Shown piece by piece: positions 28,334 through 37,573 of a stretch of DNA of 64,000 bases (position 1 is its first letter; each line of letters begins with the position of its first letter). Origin of the DNA: Lacimicrobium alkaliphilum (lineage in GTDB: Bacteria; Pseudomonadota; Gammaproteobacteria; Enterobacterales; Alteromonadaceae); contig NZ_CP013650.1 of NCBI RefSeq assembly GCF_001466725.1, positions 3,348,001 through 3,412,000 on the forward strand, written 5' to 3'. A program made the position numbers and the translations under genes. The notes beneath the pieces were generated by a model. The model had not been told where the DNA came from. It saw nothing but the letters and a program-made list of their open reading frames with translations, and made no database searches.

Positions 28334-29695
28334 ATGCAAAAATACCGAACTGAAAAAGACAGCCTGGGGGAGATCAACGTACCCGCCGACGCCCTCTATC
28401 AGGCCCAGACCCAAAGGGCTCTGAATAATTTTCAGATCAGTGGCCACACCTTTGCTCAGAGTTTTTACGCCGCCCTGGCGCAGATAAAGCTGGCCGCCGC
28501 TCTGGCCAATCAGAAATCCGGGAAATTAACCAGTACTCAGGCTGAAGCTATCCGCCACGCGGCGTCATCAGTTATCGCAGGGGAGCATTCCAGCCAGTTC
28601 AGGGTAGATATCTTTCAGACCGGCTCAGGTACCAGCACCAATATGAATATGAACGAAGTGCTGGCCACCCTTGCCAGTCGCCACGCCGGGGAGCCTGTTC
28701 ATGCCAATGATCATGTTAATTGCAGCCAGAGCAGTAATGATGTGATCCCTTCGGCGCTGCAGCTTAGCGCCGCCAGTGAACTGCATGAGAAATTACTGCC
28801 TGCAGTCACCCGGATGCTGCATAGCATTACCGATAAAACCCATCAGGTTGGCGGCATCGTAAAAACCGGACGTACTCATCTTATGGATGCCCTGCCTCTG
28901 ACCATGACCCAGGAGCTCGAATGCTGGCATTTCCAGCTACAGGAAAACCATACTGCTTTACAAAGCAGCATAACCGAACTCTGTGCTCTGCCTATCGGCG
29001 GTACCGCCATAGGCACTGGCCTTAACTGTCCGGCCGGTTTTGACACGCAAGTCTGTGAACATCTCAGCGAGGCGACCGGGTTGCCTGTGACCGCCTGTGC
29101 CAACAAGTTCTCCCGTATTGCCAGTCAGGATGTGTCAGTGCGTCTGAGCGGGAAATTAAATGCTCTGGCCGTCACCTTGATGAAAATTTGCAATGACTTA
29201 CGCTGGATGAATTCCGGTCCTTTATCGGGACTGGCAGAGATCCGACTTGAATCCCTGCAACCTGGTTCGTCAATTATGCCCGGTAAAGTTAACCCTGTGA
29301 TCCCCGAGGCGATTGCGATGGTGTGTGCAAAAGTCATGGGACTGCATCAGACGGTCAGTATCGCCGGTCAGTCCGGTAATTTTCAGTTGAACGTCATGCT
29401 GCCGCTGATTGCTGACGCCTTGCTGGAAAGCCTTAGCCTGCTCAGTCAAAGTCAGTGGGCACTGGCCGGGTGTATCGAAAGCTTTGAGGTCAACACCGAA
29501 CAACTACAGCAAGCACTGGAGAAAAATCCGATTCTGGTCACCGCTCTGAACGAAAAAATAGGTTACGAGCAAGCCGCAAAGATTGCCAAGCTGGCCTATC
29601 AGCAGGGCAAGCCCATTCTAGAGGTTGCTATGGAGCATACCGAACTGAATGAAGACGAACTTAAAACCCTGCTGGATCCGAAGAAAATGACCTGA
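28334..29695 (+). CDS. fumC: Fumarate hydratase class II
   Basis: Iron-free fumarase, which interconverts fumarate and malate in the cytosol. The 453 residues are close to E. coli FumC (467). The family signature GSSIMPGKVNP is near residue 315. Other marks are GSGTSTNMNMNEVLA, SQSSNDVIPSA (with the catalytic His region TGRTHLMDALPL) and the N-terminal KDSLGEINVPADALYQAQTQR segment. It is a homotetramer in the family. It starts 295 bases from divergent acnA and ends seven bases before the stop of the convergent oxygenase gene. Confidence 0.95.
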   Translation: MQKYRTEKDSLGEINVPADALYQAQTQRALNNFQISGHTFAQSFYAALAQIKLAAALANQKSGKLTSTQAEAIRHAASSVIAGEHSSQFRVDIFQTGSGTSTNMNMNEVLATLASRHAGEPVHANDHVNCSQSSNDVIPSALQLSAASELHEKLLPAVTRMLHSITDKTHQVGGIVKTGRTHLMDALPLTMTQELECWHFQLQENHTALQSSITELCALPIGGTAIGTGLNCPAGFDTQVCEHLSEATGLPVTACANKFSRIASQDVSVRLSGKLNALAVTLMKICNDLRWMNSGPLSGLAEIRLESLQPGSSIMPGKVNPVIPEAIAMVCAKVMGLHQTVSIAGQSGNFQLNVMLPLIADALLESLSLLSQSQWALAGCIESFEVNTEQLQQALEKNPILVTALNEKIGYEQAAKIAKLAYQQGKPILEVAMEHTELNEDELKTLLDPKKMT

Positions 29696-29701
29696 CCAGT
29701 A

Positions 29702-30520
29702 TTAATAGGGCCTGTCCCGGTACCATTTAGTGATCACATGCTTAACACCGACAGTGATCTTATGGGCATGGTGCAGAGTCTGAGGATTAACACTGCCATC
29801 TGTCAGCAAATTGTTCCAGATTAGCGCCATGCCGGTTACCGGCCTGAAGGTTTTGTCCAGACGCACAAACTCGGTCTCTCCCCCTTCACAATCCTGGTTC
29901 AGATAAATCATAAAGGTCCAGCTTCGCTGCCCGCGACGGCCGCCATGGTGCTCATACTCCACAGAGCCCGGCTCAAAATAGTCCGTATGGGCTTTAAACT
30001 CCTGTCCGGGCTGGTAACGCTGAGCCTGTATCGGCTCGCCCCAGGCCGGGTCAATACCCATCGCCCCGGCAATGCGCTGATTGACAATGCCCACCAGCGG
30101 ATGGTCACGGCGCTCCAGATCGGCGCTGCTGGATGTGCGAAAGGCTTTATCGGCTGTTGGTGAAGCCAGTTCCGATGGCCGCACTTTGGCGTCGGTAAGC
30201 GCAACCAGCTGTTCACACTCGTCACCATCAAGAAACTGTGGCCAGCAATATAGCTGTGTTGGCTGCACAGCTTGTATCTGCGGGCCTGCTTCGAGTCGGG
30301 TCAGCGCAATCCGGCTCAGCTGTTGATAGAAATCAGCATCCCATTGCCAGCTGAAATCTTTACTGAGATTATTGCCCAGCAATCGTCTACAGGGTTCAAA
30401 AGCAAACCCCTTGTCGAGCATAATCTGCAGAATCCTGTCAGCGTCCACACCCTGCATCAGATTCTGTAGCACCCAGTTTTTCCACTGCTGCGGGATACTC
30501 TGCATTCTATAGCTATCCAT
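29702..30520 (-). CDS. 2OG-Fe(II) oxygenase, prolyl 4-hydroxylase type
   Basis: A 272-residue protein. A helical N-terminal half (about 1-75) is followed by a double-stranded beta-helix domain. The metal triad is visible as His and Asp in KAHTDYF and the distal His in TLHHAHKI, with the 2-oxoglutarate Lys in VGVKHV. GGETEFVRL and the closing TKWYRDRPY are typical of bacterial prolyl 4-hydroxylases. The target could be a translation factor or ribosomal protein, as in other bacteria, but nothing here shows which. ATG at 30505 is an alternative start. It lies 12 bases after the PstS-like gene on the same strand, so it may share the pho transcript. Confidence 0.88.
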   Translation of the reverse strand: MDSYRMQSIPQQWKNWVLQNLMQGVDADRILQIMLDKGFAFEPCRRLLGNNLSKDFSWQWDADFYQQLSRIALTRLEAGPQIQAVQPTQLYCWPQFLDGDECEQLVALTDAKVRPSELASPTADKAFRTSSSADLERRDHPLVGIVNQRIAGAMGIDPAWGEPIQAQRYQPGQEFKAHTDYFEPGSVEYEHHGGRRGQRSWTFMIYLNQDCEGGETEFVRLDKTFRPVTGMALIWNNLLTDGSVNPQTLHHAHKITVGVKHVITKWYRDRPY

Positions 30521-30532
30521 CCGGATAAAGGT

Positions 30533-31468
30533 TTACTCAATCATTCTCAGCTGCTGACCTTTAAGGCGATGAGGGATGGGAATAAAACCATCGCGACTGA
30601 CCAGGTCCTGCCCCTGTGAAGACAGCACAAAGCGCAGGAACTCCTGCACCAGAGGCGGCAGGGGCTGTTCAGGCTGCTTGTTTACCACGATATATAAAAA
30701 CCGTGACAACGGGTATTCACCACTGGCGATCTTTTCCATGCTCGGCTCTACATACTGCATGCCATCCCGGGCCACAGGCAGAGCCCGCACACCGGCTGTC
30801 TTGTAACCAAAACCCGCATAGCCCAGGGCACCATCAGAATAGGCTACAGACTGCACCACTGAGGCCGACCCTGGCTGCTCATTGACGGTTTTCAGAAAAT
30901 CCCCCTGACACAAGGCTTTTTCCTTGAACAATCCATAGGTGCCGGACACCGAGTTACGACTGAAAAGCTTAATTCTTTTACCTTGCCATTCCCCCTCAAG
31001 CCCTACCTGATGCCAGAATCGCAATGGCTGTGGCCCGCCACAAAATCGGGTAGCAGAAAAGATGCTGTCTATCTGCTGCAGGTTCAGCCCCTGCACCGGA
31101 TTGTGCAGATCCACAAACAGAGCGATGGCATCCACCGCCACAATCAGTACCGTGGGCTGATAACCATGGGTTTTGCTGAAATAGGCGATTTCACTCTCTT
31201 TAAGCTGACGACTCATGGGGCCGATATTAGCGGTGCCTTCGGTCAGTGCTGCCGGCGCGGTAGACGAACCGGATGCCTGGATCTGGAAGGTCACATGAGG
31301 ATAAATACGCTTAAATTCTTCTGCCCAGAAGGTCATCAGATTGCCCAGCGTATCTGAGCCCACCGAAGTGATATTACCGGCCACACCCGGCTTTTTACTG
31401 TAATCTTCAGCCACCGCTGCAGGCAGTGTAAAAAACAGGATAAATACCAGCAAACTACGCAGAAGCAT
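30533..31468 (-). CDS. PstS-like phosphate-binding protein
   Basis: A 311-residue exported binding protein of the PstS type. The signal peptide ends near AAVAED. Phosphate-loop motifs are ITSVGSDTLGNL, QASGSSTAPAAL and NIGPMSRQLKESE, with RNSVSGTYGLFKE later. The ATG at 31468 lies inside the phoR 3' end (14-base overlap); a GTG three bases earlier is the alternative. Position after phoB-phoR suggests phosphate-responsive expression and a link to PhoR sensing. No pstCAB genes follow, so it may serve a distant Pst transporter or act as a signalling protein. Confidence 0.87.
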   Translation of the reverse strand: MLLRSLLVFILFFTLPAAVAEDYSKKPGVAGNITSVGSDTLGNLMTFWAEEFKRIYPHVTFQIQASGSSTAPAALTEGTANIGPMSRQLKESEIAYFSKTHGYQPTVLIVAVDAIALFVDLHNPVQGLNLQQIDSIFSATRFCGGPQPLRFWHQVGLEGEWQGKRIKLFSRNSVSGTYGLFKEKALCQGDFLKTVNEQPGSASVVQSVAYSDGALGYAGFGYKTAGVRALPVARDGMQYVEPSMEKIASGEYPLSRFLYIVVNKQPEQPLPPLVQEFLRFVLSSQGQDLVSRDGFIPIPHRLKGQQLRMIE

Positions 31469-32774
31469 CACTTTTCACCACTGTCAGTTCAGTTGAGAAG
31501 CGAAACGAGAAGCGGCTGCCCTTGCCCACTTCGCTGGCAATTTCGAGCCTGGAATTGTGGTGGGTCAGTACATGCTTAACGATAGCCAGACCCAATCCGG
31601 AGCCACCGGTTTTACGGGAGCGGGCCTTGTCCACCCGATAGAACCTTTCTGTCAGTCGGGAAAGGTGCTTTTCCGCAATCCCTTCGCCGTTATCCTGTAC
31701 AAAAAATTCTGCGCACTTGCCCACCAGCTGCCAGCCCACCAGAATATCTCCCTTGGCTGGCGTGTAATGAACCGCATTGAAAATCAGGTTAGAAAAGGCG
31801 CTGCGTAATTCGGTTTCAATACCAAAGACCTGCAGATTCTTTTCAACCTCAAAGCGGATGTTGTGGCCCTTGACTTTATTCAGGGCCCCGGCCTCACTTT
31901 CAATGGCACTAAGCATTTGCGGTACATCCACCATCTTCTCATACACCCTCTCGGCACTGGCTTCGATACGGGAGAGGATCAACAACTGTTCAATCAGATT
32001 CTGCATGCGACGACTCTGGGATGTCATCTCGGCAAAGGCCTTTTGCATAAATTCCGCAGGGTAGTCGGCTTCATCGGTATTGAACATCTCAAGATAACCG
32101 TTCAGCACTGTCAGTGGCGTACGTAGTTCATGAGACACATTGGCGACAAAATCCTTGCGCATCTCTTCCAGTTGGGTCACCCGGGTGACATCTCTGGCAA
32201 CCAGTAACAGGTGTTTGTCGCCATAAGGCATAATCCGGTATTCGAGGATCTTGTCAATATTGGTGGGCGAAGTGATCTCAATCGGATGGTTAAATTTACC
32301 CTGATGAAAAAACTCAATAAATTGTGGATGACGGATCAGATTATCGATACGTCTGCCGGCGTCTTCCGGCCAGCTTAACCCCAGCTCGATACGGGCCAGG
32401 CGGTTACACCAGGCTATACAGGCATTGGCATCGACCACCACTGCCGCATCAGGCAAGGCTTCAGCCCCTTCCCGGAAACGTTTGACCAGATTGCCCAGTT
32501 CTTTGCGTTTATTACGGTTACGGCGCTGTAAGTAATAGATCCCCTCATAAATATGCTCCCACACGCCCCGGGTCTTAGGCGGGGTCATCTTCTTACTGTG
32601 CCACAACCAGCGATTCAGCCGGTACAGGTTCCAGTAATGCATCAGCAGCAGTAACAAAGCCCCGACAGCGATAGCTTCGGTCAACACATCGAAATACAGC
32701 CCTATTACGCAAACCAGCGTAAAATAAAGGGCCAGTCTGCCGAGGGTTTTAAGCCATGAAAAAGGATAATACAT
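31455..32774 (-). CDS. phoR: Phosphate regulon sensor kinase
   Basis: A 439-residue histidine kinase. Two N-terminal membrane helices (about 12-46) have almost no periplasmic loop, as in PhoR. A PAS domain (about 95-200) leads into the phospho-acceptor box FVANVSHELRTPLTVLNGY (His near 215). The ATP-binding domain follows, with NLIFNAVHYTP, VQDNGEGIAEKHLSRLTERFYRVD and GGSGLGLAIVKHVL. It phosphorylates PhoB when phosphate is scarce. It starts nine bases after phoB with a GGA box. Confidence 0.94.
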   Translation of the reverse strand: MYYPFSWLKTLGRLALYFTLVCVIGLYFDVLTEAIAVGALLLLLMHYWNLYRLNRWLWHSKKMTPPKTRGVWEHIYEGIYYLQRRNRNKRKELGNLVKRFREGAEALPDAAVVVDANACIAWCNRLARIELGLSWPEDAGRRIDNLIRHPQFIEFFHQGKFNHPIEITSPTNIDKILEYRIMPYGDKHLLLVARDVTRVTQLEEMRKDFVANVSHELRTPLTVLNGYLEMFNTDEADYPAEFMQKAFAEMTSQSRRMQNLIEQLLILSRIEASAERVYEKMVDVPQMLSAIESEAGALNKVKGHNIRFEVEKNLQVFGIETELRSAFSNLIFNAVHYTPAKGDILVGWQLVGKCAEFFVQDNGEGIAEKHLSRLTERFYRVDKARSRKTGGSGLGLAIVKHVLTHHNSRLEIASEVGKGSRFSFRFSTELTVVKSDASA

Positions 32775-32783
32775 TCAGGTCCG

Positions 32784-33473
32784 TCAGACTTTGGTGGAAA
32801 ACCGGTACCCGGCACCACGTACTGTCTGGATCATATCGTCATGCTGGTGACGGGAAATCGCCTTACGCAGACGCCTGATATGCACATCCACTGTTCGGTC
32901 TTCTACGTACACATTAGTGCCCCATACGTTGTCCAGCAACTGCTCGCGGCTATACACCCGCTCGCTGTGAGTCATAAAAAAGTGCAACAACTTGAATTCA
33001 GTCGGCCCCATGTCCAGGGGCTCTTCATTGGCGGTTACCCGGTGAGAAACCGGATCCAGCATTAATCCATTGTACTCAATAGGCTCATCACCGGAAGTGG
33101 GCGTTACCCGGCGAATGACCGCCTTGATTCTGGCCACCAGTTCCTTGGGTGAAAAAGGCTTAGTGACGTAATCATCGGCACCGGCTTCCAGGCCTCTGAC
33201 TTTATCGTCTTCTTCTCCCCTTGCAGTGAGCATAATAATGGGGATTTCCCGGGTATGCTCATGTTGCTTAAGTTTCTTCGCCAGTTGCACGCCACTGCCG
33301 CCCGGTAACATCCAGTCGAGCAGGATTAAATCCGGATATGGCTCCCTGACCATATCCTGAGCAATGTCATAGTCCTGAGCTTCCATCACCTCAAATCCCG
33401 ACTGCTCAAGCACAAACTTGATCATTTCACGGATGGGTGTCTCATCCTCCACCACTAATATTTTCTTCGACAT
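32784..33473 (-). CDS. phoB: Phosphate regulon response regulator
   Basis: A 229-residue OmpR/PhoB-family regulator with the exact usual length. The ATG at 33473 follows an AAGG box. The receiver has the acidic pocket (VVEDET), the phospho-Asp in [13 protein letters not shown] (near 54), and the Thr/Lys pair ([21 protein letters not shown]). The winged-helix DNA-binding domain ends with [16 protein letters not shown] and [10 protein letters not shown]. It is the first gene of phoB-phoR-pstS-like. A convincing Pho box upstream is not seen. Confidence 0.96.
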   Translation of the reverse strand: MSKKILVVEDETPIREMIKFVLEQSGFEVMEAQDYDIAQDMVREPYPDLILLDWMLPGGSGVQLAKKLKQHEHTREIPIIMLTARGEEDDKVRGLEAGADDYVTKPFSPKELVARIKAVIRRVTPTSGDEPIEYNGLMLDPVSHRVTANEEPLDMGPTEFKLLHFFMTHSERVYSREQLLDNVWGTNVYVEDRTVDVHIRRLRKAISRHQHDDMIQTVRGAGYRFSTKV

Positions 33474-33697
33474 ACGGGTTACCTTTCTCATATAGACGCC
33501 CGCATTATTATTAGGATCTGTGACACTTTTATTAAACTCACCCGTTGATTGCTAAAATCGTCACCGCTCAATCTGTATTAAGCTGTTGTGAGACATCATA
33601 ATTTCAGCAGCGGCTAATTGCCAGCTAGTCTTGTTTAATACAAGGTTTGCGCATATTCTTGACCTATTACAGGGTTCGGGAATCGGGGACAGTATTA

Positions 33698-35431
33698 ATG
33701 TCAAAGGTTAAAACAGGGTTGTCAAAAAAGCTTTTGACTCGTGTGCTCTCTGTTTATTTTGTGCTGACACTGATCGTTACCGTAGGACAGATTTTTACCG
33801 AATATCTGAACGCCAAAAGCCATATCGAAAGTGAACTGCAAACCCTGAAAAATACCTTCAGCACCAGCCTGACCCGGGCAATCTGGGAGCTCAATACACC
33901 CCAGGCAAAATCTATCGCCGAAGGATTAATGGAGCTGCCCATCGTCGACGGCGTACAGATCCGGGATGAGAATGCCAATTATATTTCCGATATCGGCCGC
34001 ACCAGCAGTCAGCCCATGGAGCCTGTTACCACCGGGGTTATGCGCGATCATCCGGGCGGTACCTTCGGTTACAGCTTCCCGTTAATCTTTGAATTTTCAG
34101 GACGCACCTCTCAGGTGGGTGATGTCACCCTGTATTCAAGCTTCGAGATTATTTTCGGACGCATTGAAGTGGGTATTTTCTTTCTTATCGGCAATGCCTT
34201 TATTAAAACCGCCTTTCTGATCTTCCTGTTTTTAAATGCATTTCGCCGCATGCTGACTGAACCCTTGTCTGAACTGACCGAGCAAATCAGTCACTTTGAT
34301 ACCAGTCGCCTTGAGCAATCCAAGCTGCACGTGCGCCTTGAAGATGAAAATGAACTAAAGGTGCTTCAGGATGCATACAATCATCTGATCGATGATCTTA
34401 TCCACTTCCAGGACAGGCTGAATCAGACCCAGCAGGAACTGCGGGACGCTAACCAGAAACTTGATGAACAGAATATCTCGCTGGAACAGGAAGTGGCCCG
34501 TAAGACGGCCTCTCTGAGTAAGATCATGCTGGATCTGGAACAACAAAAAGATGAACTGCTGCATAACCAGAAAGAACTTCGCAGTGAAAATGAAAGCCGC
34601 CGCAAAATAGAAGAAGAACTGCGCAAACGTAACGATGAACTGGCAGAGTCAATGCAAACCCTGCAGATGGCCAAAGACCAATTGGTAGAATCGGAGCGGA
34701 TGGCATCCCTGGGTGGATTGGTGGCAGGTATTGCCCACGATGTAAATACACCACTGGGAGTGGGCGTCACTGCTGCAAGCTTCCTGGAAGAGCGGCTTAA
34801 AGGTCTTCAGCAGGCTTTTGACGACAAAACCCTGACCTCCAAGACCATGGCCAGCTTCCTTAACGAAGGACAGCAAACGGCTACCCTGCTACTGACCAAT
34901 CTAAACAGAGCCTCAGAGCTGATCGCCAGTTTCAAACAAGTAGCCGTGGATCAGACCAGTGAAGCGGAACGGGATGTGGATTTAAAGGAATACATCCAGG
35001 AAATCATCCAGTCGCTTGCACCTAATTTCAAAAAGACCCGCCACAAGATTGAACTGAACTGCCCTGAAGGGCTTGAGGTGCGCTGTGCACCGGGTGTTAT
35101 CGCCCAGATCATTACTAATATGATTATGAACTCATTGATCCATGGCTTTGAGAATAAAAATGCCGGCACTATCAGGATCAATGTCAGTGAACAGGATGGC
35201 GAGATCATGATCGACTATCAGGACGATGGTAAAGGGTTGCCACCTCAGTTACTGAACAAGTTATTTGAAGCCTTTTTCACTACCCGCCGGGGTCGCGGAG
35301 GCAGTGGCCTGGGCACACATATCATGTATAACCTGGTGACCCAGACCCTCAAAGGTCAGATCCAGGCCAGTTCAGAAGAAGGCAAGGGCCTGCGCTATCA
35401 GATCCAGTTTCCTGCAAAACGTGAAGATTAA
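33698..35431 (+). CDS. Orphan membrane sensor histidine kinase
   Basis: The product has 577 residues. The start at 33698 is preferred because it begins just before the first membrane helix (about 14-36). A periplasmic domain (37-165) precedes the second helix (about 168-190), and a HAMP-like segment follows. A long coiled coil (about 240-345, rich in Glu, Gln, Leu and Arg) leads to the His box MASLGGLVAGIAHDVNTPLG. The ATPase domain has MIMNSLIHGFENK, DDGKGLPPQLLNKLFEAFFTTR and GGSGLGTHIMYNLV. This is the two-component HK group with a GIAHDVNTPL box. No response regulator is adjacent on this strand; phoB is divergent and already has PhoR. Confidence 0.88.
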   Translation: MSKVKTGLSKKLLTRVLSVYFVLTLIVTVGQIFTEYLNAKSHIESELQTLKNTFSTSLTRAIWELNTPQAKSIAEGLMELPIVDGVQIRDENANYISDIGRTSSQPMEPVTTGVMRDHPGGTFGYSFPLIFEFSGRTSQVGDVTLYSSFEIIFGRIEVGIFFLIGNAFIKTAFLIFLFLNAFRRMLTEPLSELTEQISHFDTSRLEQSKLHVRLEDENELKVLQDAYNHLIDDLIHFQDRLNQTQQELRDANQKLDEQNISLEQEVARKTASLSKIMLDLEQQKDELLHNQKELRSENESRRKIEEELRKRNDELAESMQTLQMAKDQLVESERMASLGGLVAGIAHDVNTPLGVGVTAASFLEERLKGLQQAFDDKTLTSKTMASFLNEGQQTATLLLTNLNRASELIASFKQVAVDQTSEAERDVDLKEYIQEIIQSLAPNFKKTRHKIELNCPEGLEVRCAPGVIAQIITNMIMNSLIHGFENKNAGTIRINVSEQDGEIMIDYQDDGKGLPPQLLNKLFEAFFTTRRGRGGSGLGTHIMYNLVTQTLKGQIQASSEEGKGLRYQIQFPAKRED

Positions 35432-35433
35432 TA

Positions 35434-35475
35434 CCAATCGGATTAATGATACCGCAATGATTTAATCACATTGGT
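35434..35475. repeat. ACCAAT-type imperfect palindrome
   Basis: Arms ACCAATCGGATTAA and TTAATCACATTGGT match at 12 of 14 positions and are about 14 bases apart. The outer ATACCAATCGG recurs in reverse at 37533-37543. It follows the kinase stop codon by two bases. It is probably a REP-like intergenic element. Confidence 0.5.
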
Positions 35476-35541
35476 CTGATGCCATAGACGCAAGGTCATG
35501 GTACCCTTCGCGCCCTGTTAGCTTATCCAATAATGCCGAGT

Positions 35542-36444
35542 ATGTGGTTCAAAAATCTTAAAGTTTATACCCTCACCCAAACCTTAAACATTTCTGCAGA
35601 AGAGCTCGAAGATCAGCTGGCTCAAAGCAGTTTCCGCCCTTGTGGCAACCAGGACATGGCGAGCATGGGCTGGGCTCCGCCCTTTAAACAGGGCTCCAGC
35701 CTTGTCCATGCCGGTGACGGAAAGTTACTCATAAGCCTGAAGAAACAAGAGAGAATACTGCCTGCGGCTGTGGTCAATGCTGAGCTTGAAGAGCGGGTAG
35801 AGAAGATCGAACAGGAAACCGGCAGTCCGGTGGGTAAAAAAACCAAGCAGGATCTGAAACAGGAAATCATTCACCAGTTGCTGCCCAAGTCCTTCACCCG
35901 GGACAGTTACACCCTGGGTTTTATCAGCTTAAAAGATAACCTGGTGATCGTGGATGCAGCCAATGACGGCAAAGCGGAAGCGTTTCTGGCGCATCTGCGC
36001 AAATCTATAGGTTCACTGCCTGTTGTGCCCCTGGCCAGACGCAGTATCAGCGCCGACCTTACCGACTGGCTGAAAAATGATTCTCTGCCTGAAGATATTA
36101 CCTTACTGGAAGAGGCCGAGTTCAAATCTCCCGATGAAGACGGTGCCATTATAAAATGTAAACATCAGGCGCTGGATGCCGAAGAAGTTCAGCTGCACTT
36201 GTCTTCCGGCAAACTGGTTCAGAAGCTTGCCATAGAATGGGATGAAACCCTCAGCACCCTGCTACAGGAAGATTTCAGTATCAAAAGACTGAAGTTCTCC
36301 GATGTCATCAGGGAGCAAAATGAGGATATTCCGAAAGACCAGCAACTGGCCCGGCTGGATGCTGATTTCTGTTTGATGGCGGCAGAAGCTGTACGCCTGG
36401 TCAAAGCGCTGGATCAGGCGCTGAAACTGTCAGAGCAGGACTAG
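35542..36444 (+). CDS. rdgC: Recombination-associated protein RdgC
   Basis: RdgC forms a dimeric ring on double-stranded DNA and restrains RecA. The start at 35542 gives MWFKNLKVYTLTQ, matching the family's usual MxWFKNLxVY; the ATG at 35533 would add three residues. Conserved segments are SFRPCGNQDMASMGWAPP, ILPAAVVNAEL and the LPKSFTRDSYT patch. The length of 300 residues is normal. It stands alone. The hairpin at 36453 separates it from the convergent HDOD gene. Confidence 0.95.
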   Translation: MWFKNLKVYTLTQTLNISAEELEDQLAQSSFRPCGNQDMASMGWAPPFKQGSSLVHAGDGKLLISLKKQERILPAAVVNAELEERVEKIEQETGSPVGKKTKQDLKQEIIHQLLPKSFTRDSYTLGFISLKDNLVIVDAANDGKAEAFLAHLRKSIGSLPVVPLARRSISADLTDWLKNDSLPEDITLLEEAEFKSPDEDGAIIKCKHQALDAEEVQLHLSSGKLVQKLAIEWDETLSTLLQEDFSIKRLKFSDVIREQNEDIPKDQQLARLDADFCLMAAEAVRLVKALDQALKLSEQD

Positions 36445-36452
36445 CCCTTGTG

Positions 36453-36485
36453 CAGTCAGTCATCCACAGTGTGGATGGCTGACTG
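36453..36485. terminator. Hairpin between converging rdgC and HDOD gene
   Basis: A 15-base stem (CAGTCAGTCATCCAC with GTGGATGGCTGACTG, one G-T pair) has a three-base loop. It is strong enough to stop both transcripts, although the T run is short. Confidence 0.6.
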
Positions 36486-36512
36486 TAATTGCTTCGCCAC
36501 CAGAAAATGGGA

Positions 36513-37349
36513 TCAATCAAATACGCTTCTGGCGCTGGCCCGTCTGTTGATGAACTCTTCAGACTCAAGCAGACTGAGATCTTCAATCAGCCCCTTGCGC
36601 TGACTTAAATTCAATACCGCGTCTTTGAGGCTGTCCATCTGCCCGCTGACCACGACACCAAGGCGGACAAAATCCAGATATGATACCTGAGCCGTCTGAT
36701 ATTCAAGATTTCGCCAGTTCTCTGTCAGTTCGATCAGTTCATCGTTAAAGCTCCAGGCCCTCAATATCACGCCTCCAATCCGCCCGGAAAGCTTCTCCAC
36801 CGCCACATTCAGAAATGTGGGATTAGCAAACACATCATCATGGCGCTCTGCCTCGGTAAATATCGGCAGCACACCGATGTTATGCACCAGTGCCGCCAGG
36901 GTCATGCTGTCCATATTCAGCTTGCTCTGCTTATTTTCTTTTTTGTAGAGTTGCAGCAACGCGATAGCACTTGCCACCACATCCACCGTACACTCCCACA
37001 CCCGGTTAATGTGTTCACGCACTATCTCATTTTTTGATACGAAAAGTTGCTCCATGGCGAGAGCCGTGGCGGTGTTCTTAATCTGTCTGAGACCGATTCT
37101 GGTTACCGCCTGGTTCAGGCTTTCTACTTTAACCGAGCGGCTCAGATAGGCGCTGTTGGCAATACGCATCATGCGGGCACTGAGGGCAGGATCCTGGCCA
37201 AGCACCTCAGCCATCTTCTGCAGACTGACATCCGGATCATCGGCTGCCCGACGCACTTTCAATGCAATAGCCGGGAGGGTAGGTAAAACCAGCGTATCAT
37301 TATTGATTTTTTCTACCAGGATGGTCAGCAACGCATTTTCAGTAGACAT
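36513..37349 (-). CDS. HDOD-domain signalling protein
   Basis: A 278-residue single HDOD domain, a paralogue of the one at 18381. Typical patterns are LPTLPAIALKVRRAADDP, VLGQDPALSARMMRIANSA (about 47-65) and LNQAVTRIGLRQIKN. The HD-like core reads ALVHNIGVLPIF, with no complete metal site. The AAGG box precedes the ATG. It is not in an operon. The usual role is regulatory, often with c-di-GMP proteins or sensor kinases. Confidence 0.87.
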   Translation of the reverse strand: MSTENALLTILVEKINNDTLVLPTLPAIALKVRRAADDPDVSLQKMAEVLGQDPALSARMMRIANSAYLSRSVKVESLNQAVTRIGLRQIKNTATALAMEQLFVSKNEIVREHINRVWECTVDVVASAIALLQLYKKENKQSKLNMDSMTLAALVHNIGVLPIFTEAERHDDVFANPTFLNVAVEKLSGRIGGVILRAWSFNDELIELTENWRNLEYQTAQVSYLDFVRLGVVVSGQMDSLKDAVLNLSQRKGLIEDLSLLESEEFINRRASARSVFD

Positions 37350-37573
37350 ATCAGGGCCTTAAACAGGTGAAAATAAGCTATGAATATCAGCATAAGTAGC
37401 TGCGACTATACAGGATAATTCTGAATCCTGGCTATTATTCAATGTCTTGCAAGACTGAGCATAGCAAATTATCAATAATACGTATTTGCGCTATCATGCT
37501 GGTACTATTAATCGCCATAACCGCTACTTATACCGATTGGTATTGGCTAAACAACAATATAAAAAGGCAGCTT

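Noticed and set aside
33474..33697. Pho box upstream of phoB
   Set aside because: A CTGTGACA-like piece is present, but the second half-site does not fit the consensus well enough to call.
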